DNA from: Calothrix sp. PCC 7716
Lineage (GTDB): Bacteria > Cyanobacteriota > Cyanobacteriia > Cyanobacteriales > Nostocaceae
NCBI RefSeq assembly: GCF_019977735.1
Contig: NZ_AP025018.1
Location: forward strand, 4,682,580 to 4,746,579
Length of the DNA stretch: 64,000 bases
Reading direction: 5' to 3'
Under the pieces are notes generated by a model. The model saw only the letters and a list, made by a program, of their open reading frames with translations. It was not told the DNA's origin and did not search any database. A program made the position numbers and the translations under genes. Shown in pieces: positions 40,967 to 50,062 of this stretch; the stretch's first letter is position 1, and the number at the start of each line of letters is the position of its first letter.

Positions 40967-42747
40967 GTTGCACTCTCCAAGCCATTTATAATTTTGTCTA
41001 ACTGGTCAGCTTGCCTTCCAAACTGTTCAACTAACACATCATTTCCATTGCTTAATGCTCGACCTTCTTTTTCTCTGAGTTCCGAACGTATTTTCATGTA
41101 TTGAGGTAACTTTTCTTCCTGGGCTACAAAACAAGAACATGTATAACAAGCACGGAACTTATCACAACGCTCATTAAGTGGCAATCCACAAAAACCATAA
41201 ATAGGAGTATTAATGTGGTCACCAGAAAGTTCTAGTTGGTGAGCTAATGGATTCTCCCAAAAGGACTTGGGCATTGATTCATAGTACAGAGGTTTTCCTG
41301 AAGCATTAAATAAAGCTTTCTGAATATGTCCCGCTTCTTGCTCTATCAAGGTACAACTAACTTTCGTATAATGAAGACTAGTGGTTGCTAAATGTTTATG
41401 TCCAGCCCAAGCACTAACAACGGCAAGATCGTGTCCTTGTTCAAAGAGCTGAGTTAATCGAGTCGGTCTTACCAAAGAAGGGGTAAATGTTGCTAATTTA
41501 TCATTTTCATCCCGAATATTCTCTGACTTAATCAGACAACGAATACACCTCTCAAGTGGGGAATGCGGACCAGGAATAACTTTTTTAACTGGCTTTATAT
41601 TTGGCTGATTTGGGTATTTTTTTGAGATATCATGATAATGACAGAATAAATAATCCCAATCCAAACCCCATAATTTATTAATGTAATCCTGCTGTTGTTG
41701 TATAACCTCAGCAACAGTTCTTGTAATTGGAACTTCATGCTGGTCTTTTCTTTTTTGACGCTCCCAAACAATCTTCCAATTAGCACCTTCTTGTATCAAA
41801 CAATCTTTTTTTAGAAATGCCAGTTCACATGGGCGCATTGCTGTAAAAAATGAAATAATCCACATTCGAGCAATAAAGTCAGGTAATTTATGTAAATTAT
41901 TCTCAATTTGTGAGCGCACTGCATCAGACATTGGGTCAGGATTTTTTGGCTTAGATTTTGGATAATCATCATATCTGATGATGTCTTGATTAATATCAAA
42001 CCATTTCTGAATTGTTCCTACATAAAAAAAGTCTTTCAAACAAGTCACTCTATCCGCGACTGTTTGTGAACTTGATTGATGACTAAAGAAATCAAGCATA
42101 GTACTGCGATTTATTTGATTAATATCAGTAATATTCTTTTTGACCAAGTAACAAGATAAGGAGCGGAAACTACACATATTGCGGTTAATAGTTCCTGGCA
42201 TCGCATTGAGCTTACACAAATGATAAATATATTGCTTTACTAGAAGCTTAAACCACTCTGACTTAATATTATTAAAGTAGATAATATGTAAATGTCTTCG
42301 CTGATCAGATGATGAATTAATAGCTCTTATGTCCCATATGTCATCCTCAAAAATAAATGACTTTACAATCGGTTCTTGATGACTATATCGACTTAGCGTT
42401 GCTGGCGTAATATCAATTGAATCATAAGTTAACTTTTTACAGGTTTTGCATTGAAGCCACTTCTTACCTTTTTGGAAACCAATGAAAATAATATTTTTAT
42501 CCTGACAATTAGGGCAAACAAAGTTATCCATTTTTTGACCTCTAAGCCAGGTATTTCCATAGGAGTCAATGCTGATTTTTTTATTCGACTTGATGTTGCA
42601 AGATTCTAAGATTAACCTTCCACAATTATCACATTTAAAACGAACTTTATTTTTTTGGAAAGTAGTCAAAAACTTAACTTGATTCTGCTCACATTTTGGG
42701 CATATAAATTCTTGCTTGTAGTCTTGTTTCCAATTAATCTTAATCAT
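40963..42747 (-). CDS. TnpB-like tyrosine recombinase with zinc ribbons
   Basis: The 594-residue protein begins with two zinc-ribbon motifs (CPKCEQNQ with CDNCGRL, then CPNCQDKN with CKTCKKL). It continues with a recombinase domain: RMWIISFFTAMRPCELAFLK (first Arg), RPTRLTQLFEQGHDLAVVSA, WAGHKHLATTSLHYTKV (His and catalytic Tyr). The usual HxxR box reads SLVR, so one His is replaced. A Cys-rich tail (ERCDKFRACYTCSCF) follows. Size and zinc motifs match TnpB of Tn554. It overlaps its neighbours on both sides. Probably works together with the other two recombinases. Confidence 0.82.
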   Translation of the reverse strand: MIKINWKQDYKQEFICPKCEQNQVKFLTTFQKNKVRFKCDNCGRLILESCNIKSNKKISIDSYGNTWLRGQKMDNFVCPNCQDKNIIFIGFQKGKKWLQCKTCKKLTYDSIDITPATLSRYSHQEPIVKSFIFEDDIWDIRAINSSSDQRRHLHIIYFNNIKSEWFKLLVKQYIYHLCKLNAMPGTINRNMCSFRSLSCYLVKKNITDINQINRSTMLDFFSHQSSSQTVADRVTCLKDFFYVGTIQKWFDINQDIIRYDDYPKSKPKNPDPMSDAVRSQIENNLHKLPDFIARMWIISFFTAMRPCELAFLKKDCLIQEGANWKIVWERQKRKDQHEVPITRTVAEVIQQQQDYINKLWGLDWDYLFCHYHDISKKYPNQPNIKPVKKVIPGPHSPLERCIRCLIKSENIRDENDKLATFTPSLVRPTRLTQLFEQGHDLAVVSAWAGHKHLATTSLHYTKVSCTLIEQEAGHIQKALFNASGKPLYYESMPKSFWENPLAHQLELSGDHINTPIYGFCGLPLNERCDKFRACYTCSCFVAQEEKLPQYMKIRSELREKEGRALSNGNDVLVEQFGRQADQLDKIINGLESAT

Positions 42748-44212
42748 TAATAACCTCCAGCCCTTGAATACAATTCTTTAGATTATTTAAATCATCCTCT
42801 AATCCCTGCTGCTGCCGTTTCATGCCTAAATTTTGAGCAAGATTTAGTTCCGACTCTACTCGATTTAAATCCTCCTTTAAATAAGCTAAGTCATCACTTG
42901 ATACTCGCCATTCTTTACACCTCCAACAAGCATTAACTGTTGAGCAAGGAGCTTTTAGTATTGGGCGATGACACTCCCCATACTGTGTAGTTACTTGGTA
43001 CATCTTACGGCGAAGTAATTCTGTTTCGAGGTTTTTAGGTCTGTGAGTATGTGCTACTGAGCCTGTGATGTCAACATATGTTTTTTCTTTCATTAATTCC
43101 TTAATCTCACTTTCTATTGATTGCGTGTCGATGTGCGCGTAGTGAGAAAGCATATCAGGAGTACGGTGTCTTAAGTACTTTTGAATAATTAAAGACCGAA
43201 CCCCGGCATTAATCATTGTAGTTGCGACTGTTTTACGGAATTGGTGAGATTTAAAATGCCATAATTTACCATCAGAATCGCAAATATTAGCTTTTTTAGC
43301 AAGGGAATTTAACCACTTGTTAAAAGTTAATTGTAACATGACTTTTGGAGTCGGCTTTCTAAATTCCCACTGCCCATTTTCAAGAATTTGGCTTCGACAA
43401 ATACTGCTAGTACAAAATAATTTATCATAACTATCACCAAATAACTGTCTAATATAATTTTGTTGCTCTTTGATAATTGTGACTAATTCACTTACATTAA
43501 TTGGTAACTCATCCTCTATGTCATATTTCTCACTTTTTACCCTTAGTCGCCATTGTTTATCTCTCTGTCTCAAACAATCTAAAGGTAAATTGAGTAGTTC
43601 TCCAATTCTTAAACCAGTGGCTCTAATAATTAATACCATTCTTTGTAACTGAATAGGTAGAAGATAAATATTTTCTTGTAGCTGATTCCATACTTCTTCA
43701 GGGATGTAATTAATTTCATGGTTGTTTACTTTCCTTTGTTTTAGCTTACCTTTAAACCAATAAGTATTAATATTGAGCCATCCTTCCAAACGGCAAGTTT
43801 CAAAAAAACTAATAAGAGACCTGTAGTACTGAGTTTCTGATAGTTTTTGAGAGCGTAAGTAGTAACCAAATTCATCAAACAACTGATTATCTATTTGACT
43901 AGAATTCAAAACACTTTTAGTTTCAAGAAAGTTAGAAAATTTTTTGATACAACTTAATTGAGAGGCAATACTACTACTTTTAAGATATTTCGTTTTTTTT
44001 AAGCAAAAGAGCTTTGTTAGTAGTTTTAACCAATCTTGAGATAATGGTTCAAAATTCAAACGATAGCTACTATAATGTTCATTAATTTCCATTCCTAAAT
44101 CATCTTTGATATTCCAAATATCTTTCTTCAGCAGTGGATTGTCTAAAAGCTTTTGCATTTCTGCATTTTCAAATAAATGCTGGAATTCTTCTAATGGATT
44201 TAAATTACTCAT
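42740..44212 (-). CDS. Second TnpB-like tyrosine recombinase
   Basis: A 490-residue protein with a core-binding N-terminal half (KYLKSSSIASQLSCIKKFSN) and a catalytic domain: MVLIIRATGLRIGELLNLPL (Arg I), KSHQFRKTVATTMINAGVRS (HxxR) and YLRHRTPDMLSHYAHID (His and nucleophile Tyr). A Cys-containing tail (CHRPILKAPCSTVNACWRC) and a helix at the end follow the TnpB pattern. All catalytic boxes are present. It overlaps the gene before it by 8 bases and the one after it by 8 bases. Confidence 0.83.
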   Translation of the reverse strand: MSNLNPLEEFQHLFENAEMQKLLDNPLLKKDIWNIKDDLGMEINEHYSSYRLNFEPLSQDWLKLLTKLFCLKKTKYLKSSSIASQLSCIKKFSNFLETKSVLNSSQIDNQLFDEFGYYLRSQKLSETQYYRSLISFFETCRLEGWLNINTYWFKGKLKQRKVNNHEINYIPEEVWNQLQENIYLLPIQLQRMVLIIRATGLRIGELLNLPLDCLRQRDKQWRLRVKSEKYDIEDELPINVSELVTIIKEQQNYIRQLFGDSYDKLFCTSSICRSQILENGQWEFRKPTPKVMLQLTFNKWLNSLAKKANICDSDGKLWHFKSHQFRKTVATTMINAGVRSLIIQKYLRHRTPDMLSHYAHIDTQSIESEIKELMKEKTYVDITGSVAHTHRPKNLETELLRRKMYQVTTQYGECHRPILKAPCSTVNACWRCKEWRVSSDDLAYLKEDLNRVESELNLAQNLGMKRQQQGLEDDLNNLKNCIQGLEVIND

Positions 44213-45284
44213 ATTCTTCCTGTTTTACAACTTCCCGTAAATCGTTTTCATGTACAACATGAGAATAAATATCTAATGTTGTTTTTATTGATGTATGTCC
44301 CAATAAATGCTTGACCCTATCCGGCGAATATCCTGCTTTTAAAAGACGAGTAGCATATGTATGACGAAATAAGTGCGGGTGAACCTTAATATTTGTCTTT
44401 TTAGACAACCTACTAAAGATTGTATTAATTACTTTTGGATGTATTGGCTGTCCAATTTCTCCTGACCAAATGTTTATAAACACATAATTGGATTCTACCT
44501 CTGGATATTCATAAATTAAATAATTGTTATACATTTGTAATAGTTCTGGATTTACAGGAATAACTCGTTCTTGACCCTTTACTCTAACACTATAAGGGTT
44601 AATTCGCCTCACAATTCTAATTGTATTATCTCCACAATCTCCTATGTCCTCATGCCGAAGTCCTAGTAGTTCTCCTTTTCTTATTCCAGTGCCATATAGC
44701 ATTAAAATTATTAGCTTATCTCGTAGTCGATGACATGCGTTTACTAATGTTTCTACTTGTTCATTAGTCAGACATCCAGGAAATTTTTTCGATTCTTTGA
44801 GCTTGACTAACTTCTTTCTTGTGGGTTTGGATTTGGAAATACCTTGCAAGAAGCGAGTTCGACTAATTCCTACAGGCATGAAAAATCTTTCAAATTGCTT
44901 AAAATCTACAGTTTTGTTAGCAGTATGATACTCATAAAAACCACTGACAGTTGTGATTGCTCTGTTGATAGTTTTTTCCGTTCTTTTCGCTTTTACTGGC
45001 TCCATATAAACAACTTTTGATGTATCCCCAACTCGTAACCAATAAGCAAAATTTTCCAAATCAGAAAGTTCGACTACTCGCCAATCTAGATGTTTTAAAC
45101 TCAGAAATTCCCACCAAGCCTTTAAGTCATATCCATAACTTTCAACTGTGTTAGGGGACTTGCTTGTACTGAGATAAGTTAAATACCTTTGAATTGGTTC
45201 TACTAGCTGATAATCTTCGTCTAAAATTAGCCAGATTGTTTCTCCTGTATTGGGGTCTAACCCTCTCTGAAGAGATAATTTCAT
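44205..45284 (-). CDS. TnpA-like tyrosine recombinase
   Basis: A 359-residue integrase: N-terminal SAM-like DNA-binding part (YLSTSKSPNTVESYGYDLKA), then LIILMLYGTGIRKGELLGLR (Arg I), HPHLFRHTYATRLLKAGYSP (HxxR) and VKHLLGHTSIKTTLDIYSHV (His, Tyr). Length matches Tn554 TnpA (about 361). It is the first gene of the transposon operon; ATG 45284. The 460 bases upstream to the transposon end hold its promoter. Fully conserved catalytic residues suggest an active enzyme. Confidence 0.86.
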   Translation of the reverse strand: MKLSLQRGLDPNTGETIWLILDEDYQLVEPIQRYLTYLSTSKSPNTVESYGYDLKAWWEFLSLKHLDWRVVELSDLENFAYWLRVGDTSKVVYMEPVKAKRTEKTINRAITTVSGFYEYHTANKTVDFKQFERFFMPVGISRTRFLQGISKSKPTRKKLVKLKESKKFPGCLTNEQVETLVNACHRLRDKLIILMLYGTGIRKGELLGLRHEDIGDCGDNTIRIVRRINPYSVRVKGQERVIPVNPELLQMYNNYLIYEYPEVESNYVFINIWSGEIGQPIHPKVINTIFSRLSKKTNIKVHPHLFRHTYATRLLKAGYSPDRVKHLLGHTSIKTTLDIYSHVVHENDLREVVKQEEYE

Positions 45285-45741
45285 TACTTGTTGTTAAATT
45301 TGAATATGTGTGCTTTACAATTCGGACTGAGTGAATTCGTTTGCTTCGGAAGTATGAAGCAAATCTAAAATTAATTTGAGTGTGTCCATAGATGATTTGA
45401 TTGTTTTGATTCAGAGAAAAACCTGAATTTAATATGTAACAATGGCTTGAGCTTTTAAGCCACAAGAAAATAGCTACCCTAAAATTTCAAAAACAATCTT
45501 CATATTTAGAACGCAGTATTGCGCTACATCAGAATAATAACTTTTAGTCTACTTCTTCAAAAAAGATTTTATGGCGCCCAGAATAACTCAATAATTGTAG
45601 ATAGAAGTAGAAGGCTGTACTGAATATGTGACATTGCGCCGTTCTAAGGGGACTGCACCCACATGCGTACTGCTGTGTATAGTCTTATTCTACAATGAAG
45701 ATTTTTTGGATTGTTGTTGTTGTTATATAAGTTAATATTTT
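45285..45741. other. Non-coding right part of the transposon
   Basis: About 460 bases between the first recombinase gene and the right end. It contains the single GGCGCC of the element (45573) and the subterminal TTGTTGTTGTTGTT tract (45710-45723). No gene recognised; the apparent coding frame from 45644 only continues the interrupted DUF7227-like gene into transposon sequence. Confidence 0.5.
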
Positions 45742-45751
45742 GTATTACATA

Positions 45752-46000
45752 AAAGAGATTGACATAGCAACATGCTGATTTACTCATTTTCATTTCACAA
45801 CCTCCGCAAATTCCGACATCTAATCCTTGCTTTGCTGCGCTTGTAGGAGTAAGATTTTTTTGTAATATCCACGATTGTATCATACTTCTTCCAGTTCGAC
45901 GATTAGATGTGGGAAAAACAAAACCAGTTAATACTAAAAAGATAGGAGAACCATCTATCAAAGATTCTCCTTCCCAGACAAGGTAACTATTTTCTAACAT
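45752..46000 (-). pseudogene. N-terminal part of the split DUF7227-like gene
   Basis: From ATG 46000: MLENSYLVWEGESLIDGSPI, TSNRRTGRSMIQSWILQKNL, then DVGICGGCEMKMSKSACCYV followed by NL, where the transposon begins. The GESLIDGSPI start, the NRKTG-type motif and the Cys cluster before CYVN are as in the family. Together with 39471-39967 it would make a protein of about 240 residues. Confidence 0.75.
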
Positions 46001-46167
46001 ATTGTGAAGATTGTGGTGCGTTTGATGAAGCGGTTATGGTCGCGCGCGCTTTGGCAGTAAGTAAAAAAGGGCGATAAAGGTTTATTTCTCACCCAAATAT
46101 TTACGGATATTAACGTGTTAATATGAGAAACTGAGAAGATGAATAGTTGAAGTGTTAACTAAAGCGC

Positions 46168-46205
46168 AAATATCCTCTAGCATTATTTATATCTAGAGGA
46201 TATTT
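46168..46205 (-). terminator. Hairpin downstream of the gene at 46229
   Basis: Arms AAATATCCTCTAG (46168-46180) and CTAGAGGATATTT (46193-46205), perfect 13 bp. It starts 24 bases past the stop. No T-run follows, so it is either a terminator with weak tail or an RNA-stabilising hairpin. Confidence 0.6.
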
Positions 46206-46228
46206 TGCATAAATACCATTACATGGTT

Positions 46229-46621
46229 TTAGAAGCAGTTAGGCTCGTCAATCATTTCTGACGGGTAGCTAGTATTTGTGCGTTCTAAGTATTGTTGCCT
46301 ACGTTGCCATGAAATTTGATTCTGTGCAATGAGGTCTTCGCGCGTCTTTCCAAACTTACGGATAGCGTACTCAAGTAGTTGTTCAAGGGAATAGCGCTTT
46401 TCTTGAACTTTACCAAAATCGTTAGCAAAACGCTCTTTAAACTCGTTCCAATCAAATACTTCCTTTAAGGAACGCTTGGCAACCAGTCCAGAAAGTTCAC
46501 GTATAGCGTAGTAGACTTTTGAGTATACGCGCTCAGAATAATCAGCAATCGCGTAATCTCCTAAGACCGAACTGTCGATTGGTTGGAAAGATGATGTTGT
46601 AGCAGATTTTTGCTTCGGCAT
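46229..46621 (-). CDS. Hypothetical plasmid protein
   Basis: A 130-residue protein (MPKQKSATTSSFQPIDSSVL) with YSERVYSKVYYAIRELSGLV, FDWNEFKERFANDFGKVQEK and SLEQLLEYAIRKFGKTREDL. Mostly helical and charged, no membrane part. I do not recognise the family. It heads a row of small minus-strand genes without obvious partners. Confidence 0.55.
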   Translation of the reverse strand: MPKQKSATTSSFQPIDSSVLGDYAIADYSERVYSKVYYAIRELSGLVAKRSLKEVFDWNEFKERFANDFGKVQEKRYSLEQLLEYAIRKFGKTREDLIAQNQISWQRRQQYLERTNTSYPSEMIDEPNCF

Positions 46622-46697
46622 ATCGAAAACTCCTAATTATTCAAACATGTACCGGGCGTCAGCCCAATAGTGTTAGTGTTCGTACAATTCCATTTGT

Positions 46698-46967
46698 TTA
46701 CCACCAAGCATTTTCATCGCAGTCAGCCATCAAATCTTTTTTGTCGCAGTACATTTGGTACTCATTCTCCAATTTTTCTAAATCAACATCCAATGCAAGA
46801 AAACGCACTTCGGACATTATTTCTTTAACTTGGTCTTGCTCACTTACACCTGCGTAGTAACTCTTGATAAATTTGTCGGCTTTACCCATAAATTTCTCAA
46901 GACTTGTGACAAAAGTTTGCTCAAAACTAATTTGCTGAATCATACATATTTTGCCAATTGCTTTCAT
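46698..46967 (-). CDS. Small hypothetical helical protein
   Basis: From ATG 46967 (AAGG just upstream) the product is 89 residues: MKAIGKICMIQQISFEQTFV, FMGKADKFIKSYYAGVSEQD, then DVDLEKLENEYQMYCDKKDL. Helical and acidic at the end. No family recognised. An internal ATG (MIQQISF) is another possible start. Confidence 0.5.
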   Translation of the reverse strand: MKAIGKICMIQQISFEQTFVTSLEKFMGKADKFIKSYYAGVSEQDQVKEIMSEVRFLALDVDLEKLENEYQMYCDKKDLMADCDENAWW

Positions 46968-47050
46968 CCTTATCAAAGGCGTGAGCCACTCCGTATTACC
47001 AAAATTGCCGTTGAAATTGTTATTAGTAGAATATGTGTTCTATTTTGAAC

Positions 47051-47344
47051 TCACTTCTTCTTGTTAACCAAGTATTCCCAACTGCATTTACCGCGTTTGC
47101 CTGGAATAATCTCTAATTGTTCGCGTCTATAATAGAGAGTTAAACGAGTACCTTCAGCAATACCTGGTTTATCTTTAAAATAAATGAGATAATCGCCTGT
47201 TGCTTGAGAATAATAATCGACTACCCCAATAGAATTTGTTAAATCAAGCCAGTTGTGGCAATCGTACCCACGTACCCGAACTTTTGTACCACGCTGAATA
47301 ACAAAGAAATCAAGCTCTAGTTGAATTGTATTGTTTTTATTCAT
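47051..47344 (-). CDS. Small protein with SH3-like fold
   Basis: A 97-residue protein with VIQRGTKVRVRGYDCHNWLD, IGVVDYYSQATGDYLIYFKD and TRLTLYYRREQLEIIPG. The alternating strand pattern and TKVRVR start suggest a small beta-barrel similar to conserved cyanobacterial SH3-like proteins. No enzyme motif. Its neighbour at 47387 is 42 bases upstream on the same strand, so they may share a transcript. Confidence 0.55.
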   Translation of the reverse strand: MNKNNTIQLELDFFVIQRGTKVRVRGYDCHNWLDLTNSIGVVDYYSQATGDYLIYFKDKPGIAEGTRLTLYYRREQLEIIPGKRGKCSWEYLVNKKK

Positions 47345-47386
47345 AATGGAAATGCATTAATAGTTGGCGCCAGTATTGATTTCTCA

Positions 47387-47749
47387 TTAATATTCATTGG
47401 GCAACAGTAAAACTTTTTGCACCACGTAAAGCTTGATGTGAGGTAGAGGAAAATTGGTATATGGAATTTCTTGCCTCAGAACTTCTTGGTTTGTATCCAA
47501 TTCACAGATTAAGATGCCTGATTTATCTTGTACTACTAAACGCCAAATCTGGAATTCTCGAAGCTGAGGGTTTGATAATAAATAAGGGTTCTGATGAGAA
47601 GCAATAGCATCAAGCAACCAAAAGCATTCAGCAGCTTCAGCTAGATACTTAATTCCCGATGTGTATCTCATACCTAGCCAATGTTGATAAATGACATCAG
47701 ATCCAATAAACTGCTTAAGTTTAGCATTAATCTTTTCAGAGCTTTCCAT
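47387..47749 (-). CDS. DUF6876-like protein
   Basis: A 120-residue protein with LKQFIGSDVIYQHWLGMRYT, SGIKYLAEAAECFWLLDAIA and FQIWRLVVQDKSGILICELD. The order G-S-x-x-Y, Y-T-x-G-x-x-Y-L and W-L-L-D-x-I fits the family I know as DUF6876, common on plasmids and phages and of unknown function. ATG 47749. No membrane part. Confidence 0.72.
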   Translation of the reverse strand: MESSEKINAKLKQFIGSDVIYQHWLGMRYTSGIKYLAEAAECFWLLDAIASHQNPYLLSNPQLREFQIWRLVVQDKSGILICELDTNQEVLRQEIPYTNFPLPHIKLYVVQKVLLLPNEY

Positions 47750-47937
47750 GACTTTTTACCTCTAGATGTAGTTTCGTCAACTTAGAGGCGTGAGCCGTTT
47801 AAAACTTTTTATCGTGTAGACAAAACTTATATATAGTAATAGTTAGTCTTGTTAAAATACCAAAAAAGAATGTAATAATATGAAGTAAATTAAATTAAAT
47901 ATTACGCGATGTAACTCTACTAGGAGGCTTGAAAAAG

Positions 47938-48250
47938 ATGAACTACGATTACTACAGACATCAAGCAATCATAGGTGCCCTACCATTAATTTCCCAGTAT
48001 GGAATTGATAGATGTATCCACACATGCCGCAGGTTTTGCGATGCACGCTTATAAAGATGATTTTAAAGACATGCGACTGCTATATCTTGAATCAAAAAAT
48101 GACCCTTGTTTAGACAAAATTAGGGAAGAAGCAATCGTTAAGTACGGCGCTCGCAATTTACTGTCAGCTTTTTATTATTGGGCGAGAGCGACGTGTTGCA
48201 GTCAGACCTCTGGTTTCAGAGTCACGTTCTTACTGCTAACAGGGTTTTGA
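47938..48250 (+). pseudogene. Small gene with a frameshift
   Basis: A strong AGGAGG (47922-47927) precedes ATG 47938, but that frame (MNYDYYRHQAIIGALPLISQ) stops after 36 codons. The overlapping frame from 47999 continues with THAAGFAMHAYKDDFKDMRL, SKNDPCLDKIREEAIVKYGA and LSAFYYWARATC and has no ribosome site of its own. One indel near 47995-48030 would join them into a protein of about 100 residues. No family recognised. Confidence 0.5.
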
Positions 48251-48388
48251 ACCAAACTAATGAACTGAATGATGGTGCAAAATAGACATTGCAACGTTTC
48301 ACTAACTAACAAAATAGGTGCTACGAGTACTTGTGGTGCCTATACTGTTCCTAAGTAGTAGTATTAAAATCTAAGATATAGTTGTGTT

Positions 48389-48622
48389 ATGAGTGTAAAA
48401 AATATACCACTAAGCGAAATAATTCCTTTTCTTGAATGCATCGCAAACAGAGATTTTGATAAGTTGAGAACTACTGTGCATTATTTTATGACACACCATC
48501 AAGCATCTGAACTTGAAGAAGTTTTTTTAACTAGAATCGAGCCTGCGCTTGATAAAGATTCATTGCAATGGCTTCTAACCGAAAAATTTACTAGACTTAA
48601 CAGTGCTTTAAAAAAATCGTAG
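48389..48622 (+). CDS. Small hypothetical protein
   Basis: A 77-residue helical protein (MSVKNIPLSEIIPFLECIAN) with RDFDKLRTTVHYFMTHHQAS and EPALDKDSLQWLLTEKFTRL. No family recognised and no clear ribosome site. It stands alone between gene-poor stretches. Confidence 0.5.
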   Translation: MSVKNIPLSEIIPFLECIANRDFDKLRTTVHYFMTHHQASELEEVFLTRIEPALDKDSLQWLLTEKFTRLNSALKKS

Positions 48623-48998
48623 TAGTAAGAAATTCAACAAGCATTTGTACGCCTACAAACTAGTTAAGAAGTGCCTTAAGGCGCCTCTAAGGAACATACC
48701 TTCGATAAGATACTGCATTCACCGTTCCTACATGGCAAGATGCTAAGTTGTTAATAAATTAGTAATTTACACTATACTGCTTGATGAATATTTATTTATA
48801 AACTACGCGCGCTCATACAGGCGCCTCCAAAAGTGCAAACACATAGTTAATAGTTACTACTAAGAATGGATTGTATAGTAGCATTATATACATCATGCTT
48901 AGAATCTGACATCTCATAACTTAAAACGCTCAAACAAGAGTCTTCGCGTTAAGATATATTTTTTGTGCGATGCAACACTAATTTAGGTACTGTAAATA
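48623..48998. other. Gene-free stretch
   Basis: About 375 bases with no gene; two GGCGCC sites at 48680 and 48820 and a CGCGCG tract at 48808. Promoter of the following kinase gene expected. Confidence 0.4.
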
Positions 48999-49983
48999 AT
49001 GACTCACGCTGATACAAAAGAACATATTGCTCTTGCTGCACTCAATCAATATGCTGTGATGGCGCCAGAAATTCGGTTTTTGGGTAAAAGCGGAAACGTA
49101 AGCTTTTACGTGGAAACACTAGAGTCAAATTTACTCCTCCGCATTCACCAGGCATTGCCAGGGTTGCAGAATGATATATGGCAAAAACCAGATGTTATCG
49201 AATCAGAACTACAGTGGCTTGATGCTTTGCGTCGCGAGACCAATATAATAGTGCAAGAGCCAGTGCAAAACTTAGAGGATAGATGGGTAACACAAGTGTT
49301 GGCAGATGATACCCAAGATATTTTTAATTGTTCATTGCGGGAGTTGGATTGATGGCTATGTCTCTAATAAGGAGCGAACGCCGCAACAAGCTCATAATCT
49401 TGGCTCATTAATGGCTCAACTGCATCGCCACAGTAGTCAATGGAATTTACCACAAAATTTTGTCCGTCCAGTATTTGATGAAAATCTTTTTCGTATAGCA
49501 CTTGAAGCATTTTATCCAGCAGTAACAATGAGTTTAGTTTTGCCAGAGCATTACAAGATGCTTACAGTGGCAGCCGAAAAGATTGTTGCCATGATGAAAA
49601 CGCTGGGTCAAACACCTGATGTTTGGGGATTAATTCATGCAGATTTACATGACGGCAATTATTTATTTTACAACGAAGAAATTCGACCTATTGATTTTGC
49701 CCGTTGTGGCTTTGGACACTACCTTTATGATATTGGTGAGTCAATTCAGTATTTAATGCCTCAAGTGAGACCCTCATTTTTTGAAGGTTATCAAACTATT
49801 GGTAAGTTACCCGATGGTTACTTACAAGCAGTAGAAGGATTCTTTATCATGGCAACAATAGGTAATTATTCGTTTCATTTGAGCAATCCAGAAGAACATA
49901 AATCGATTTCTGATGATGTGCAACATATTGCTAAAACGCTCCTCCGTAAATATCTTGAAGACGAATCATTTTTATTTGGATAA
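48999..49983 (+). pseudogene. APH-family kinase with one frameshift
   Basis: The first frame (MTHADTKEHIALAALNQYAV, FLGKSGNVSFYVETLESNLL) runs to QDIFNCSLRELD and stops. The second resumes at SWIDGYVSNKERTPQQAHNL, then MAQLHRHSSQWNLPQNFVRP, the catalytic loop GLIHADLHDGNYLFY and PIDFARCGFGHYLYDIGESI. Together they form a complete aminoglycoside/homoserine-kinase-type phosphotransferase, most like SrkA-type enzymes. An indel near 49336-49350 (expected LLRWIDG) separates the parts. The downstream half keeps the catalytic residues but lacks the nucleotide-binding lobe. Confidence 0.82.
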
Positions 49984-50062
49984 TTTAGAGGCACCGTGTT
50001 GTAAGCTTTTAGAAACAGTTGCAAGTTGCTTTCGGGCTTTTTCTTACGTTAGATAAGGCTTT

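Larger units (their letters stand above)
39968..45751. mobile_element. Tn554-like element with three tyrosine recombinases
   Basis: Ends: TATGTAATAC at 39968-39977 and its complement GTATTACATA at 45742-45751, with ACAACAACAACAA-type sequence just inside both. The outside flanks rejoin into one frame (YVN plus LLGVNNIY) of a DUF7227-like gene, which fixes the limits. Four minus-strand genes overlap end to start: tnpA-like, two tnpB-like and a tnpC-like coiled-coil gene. There is no cargo. Only one GGCGCC (45573) occurs in 5.8 kb, against about nine expected at the local density. Confidence 0.78.

Noticed and set aside
45644..46000. A 118-residue intact protein
   Set aside because: Residues after about 82 are transposon sequence (poly-Asn and beyond); it is the first half of the split DUF7227-like gene.
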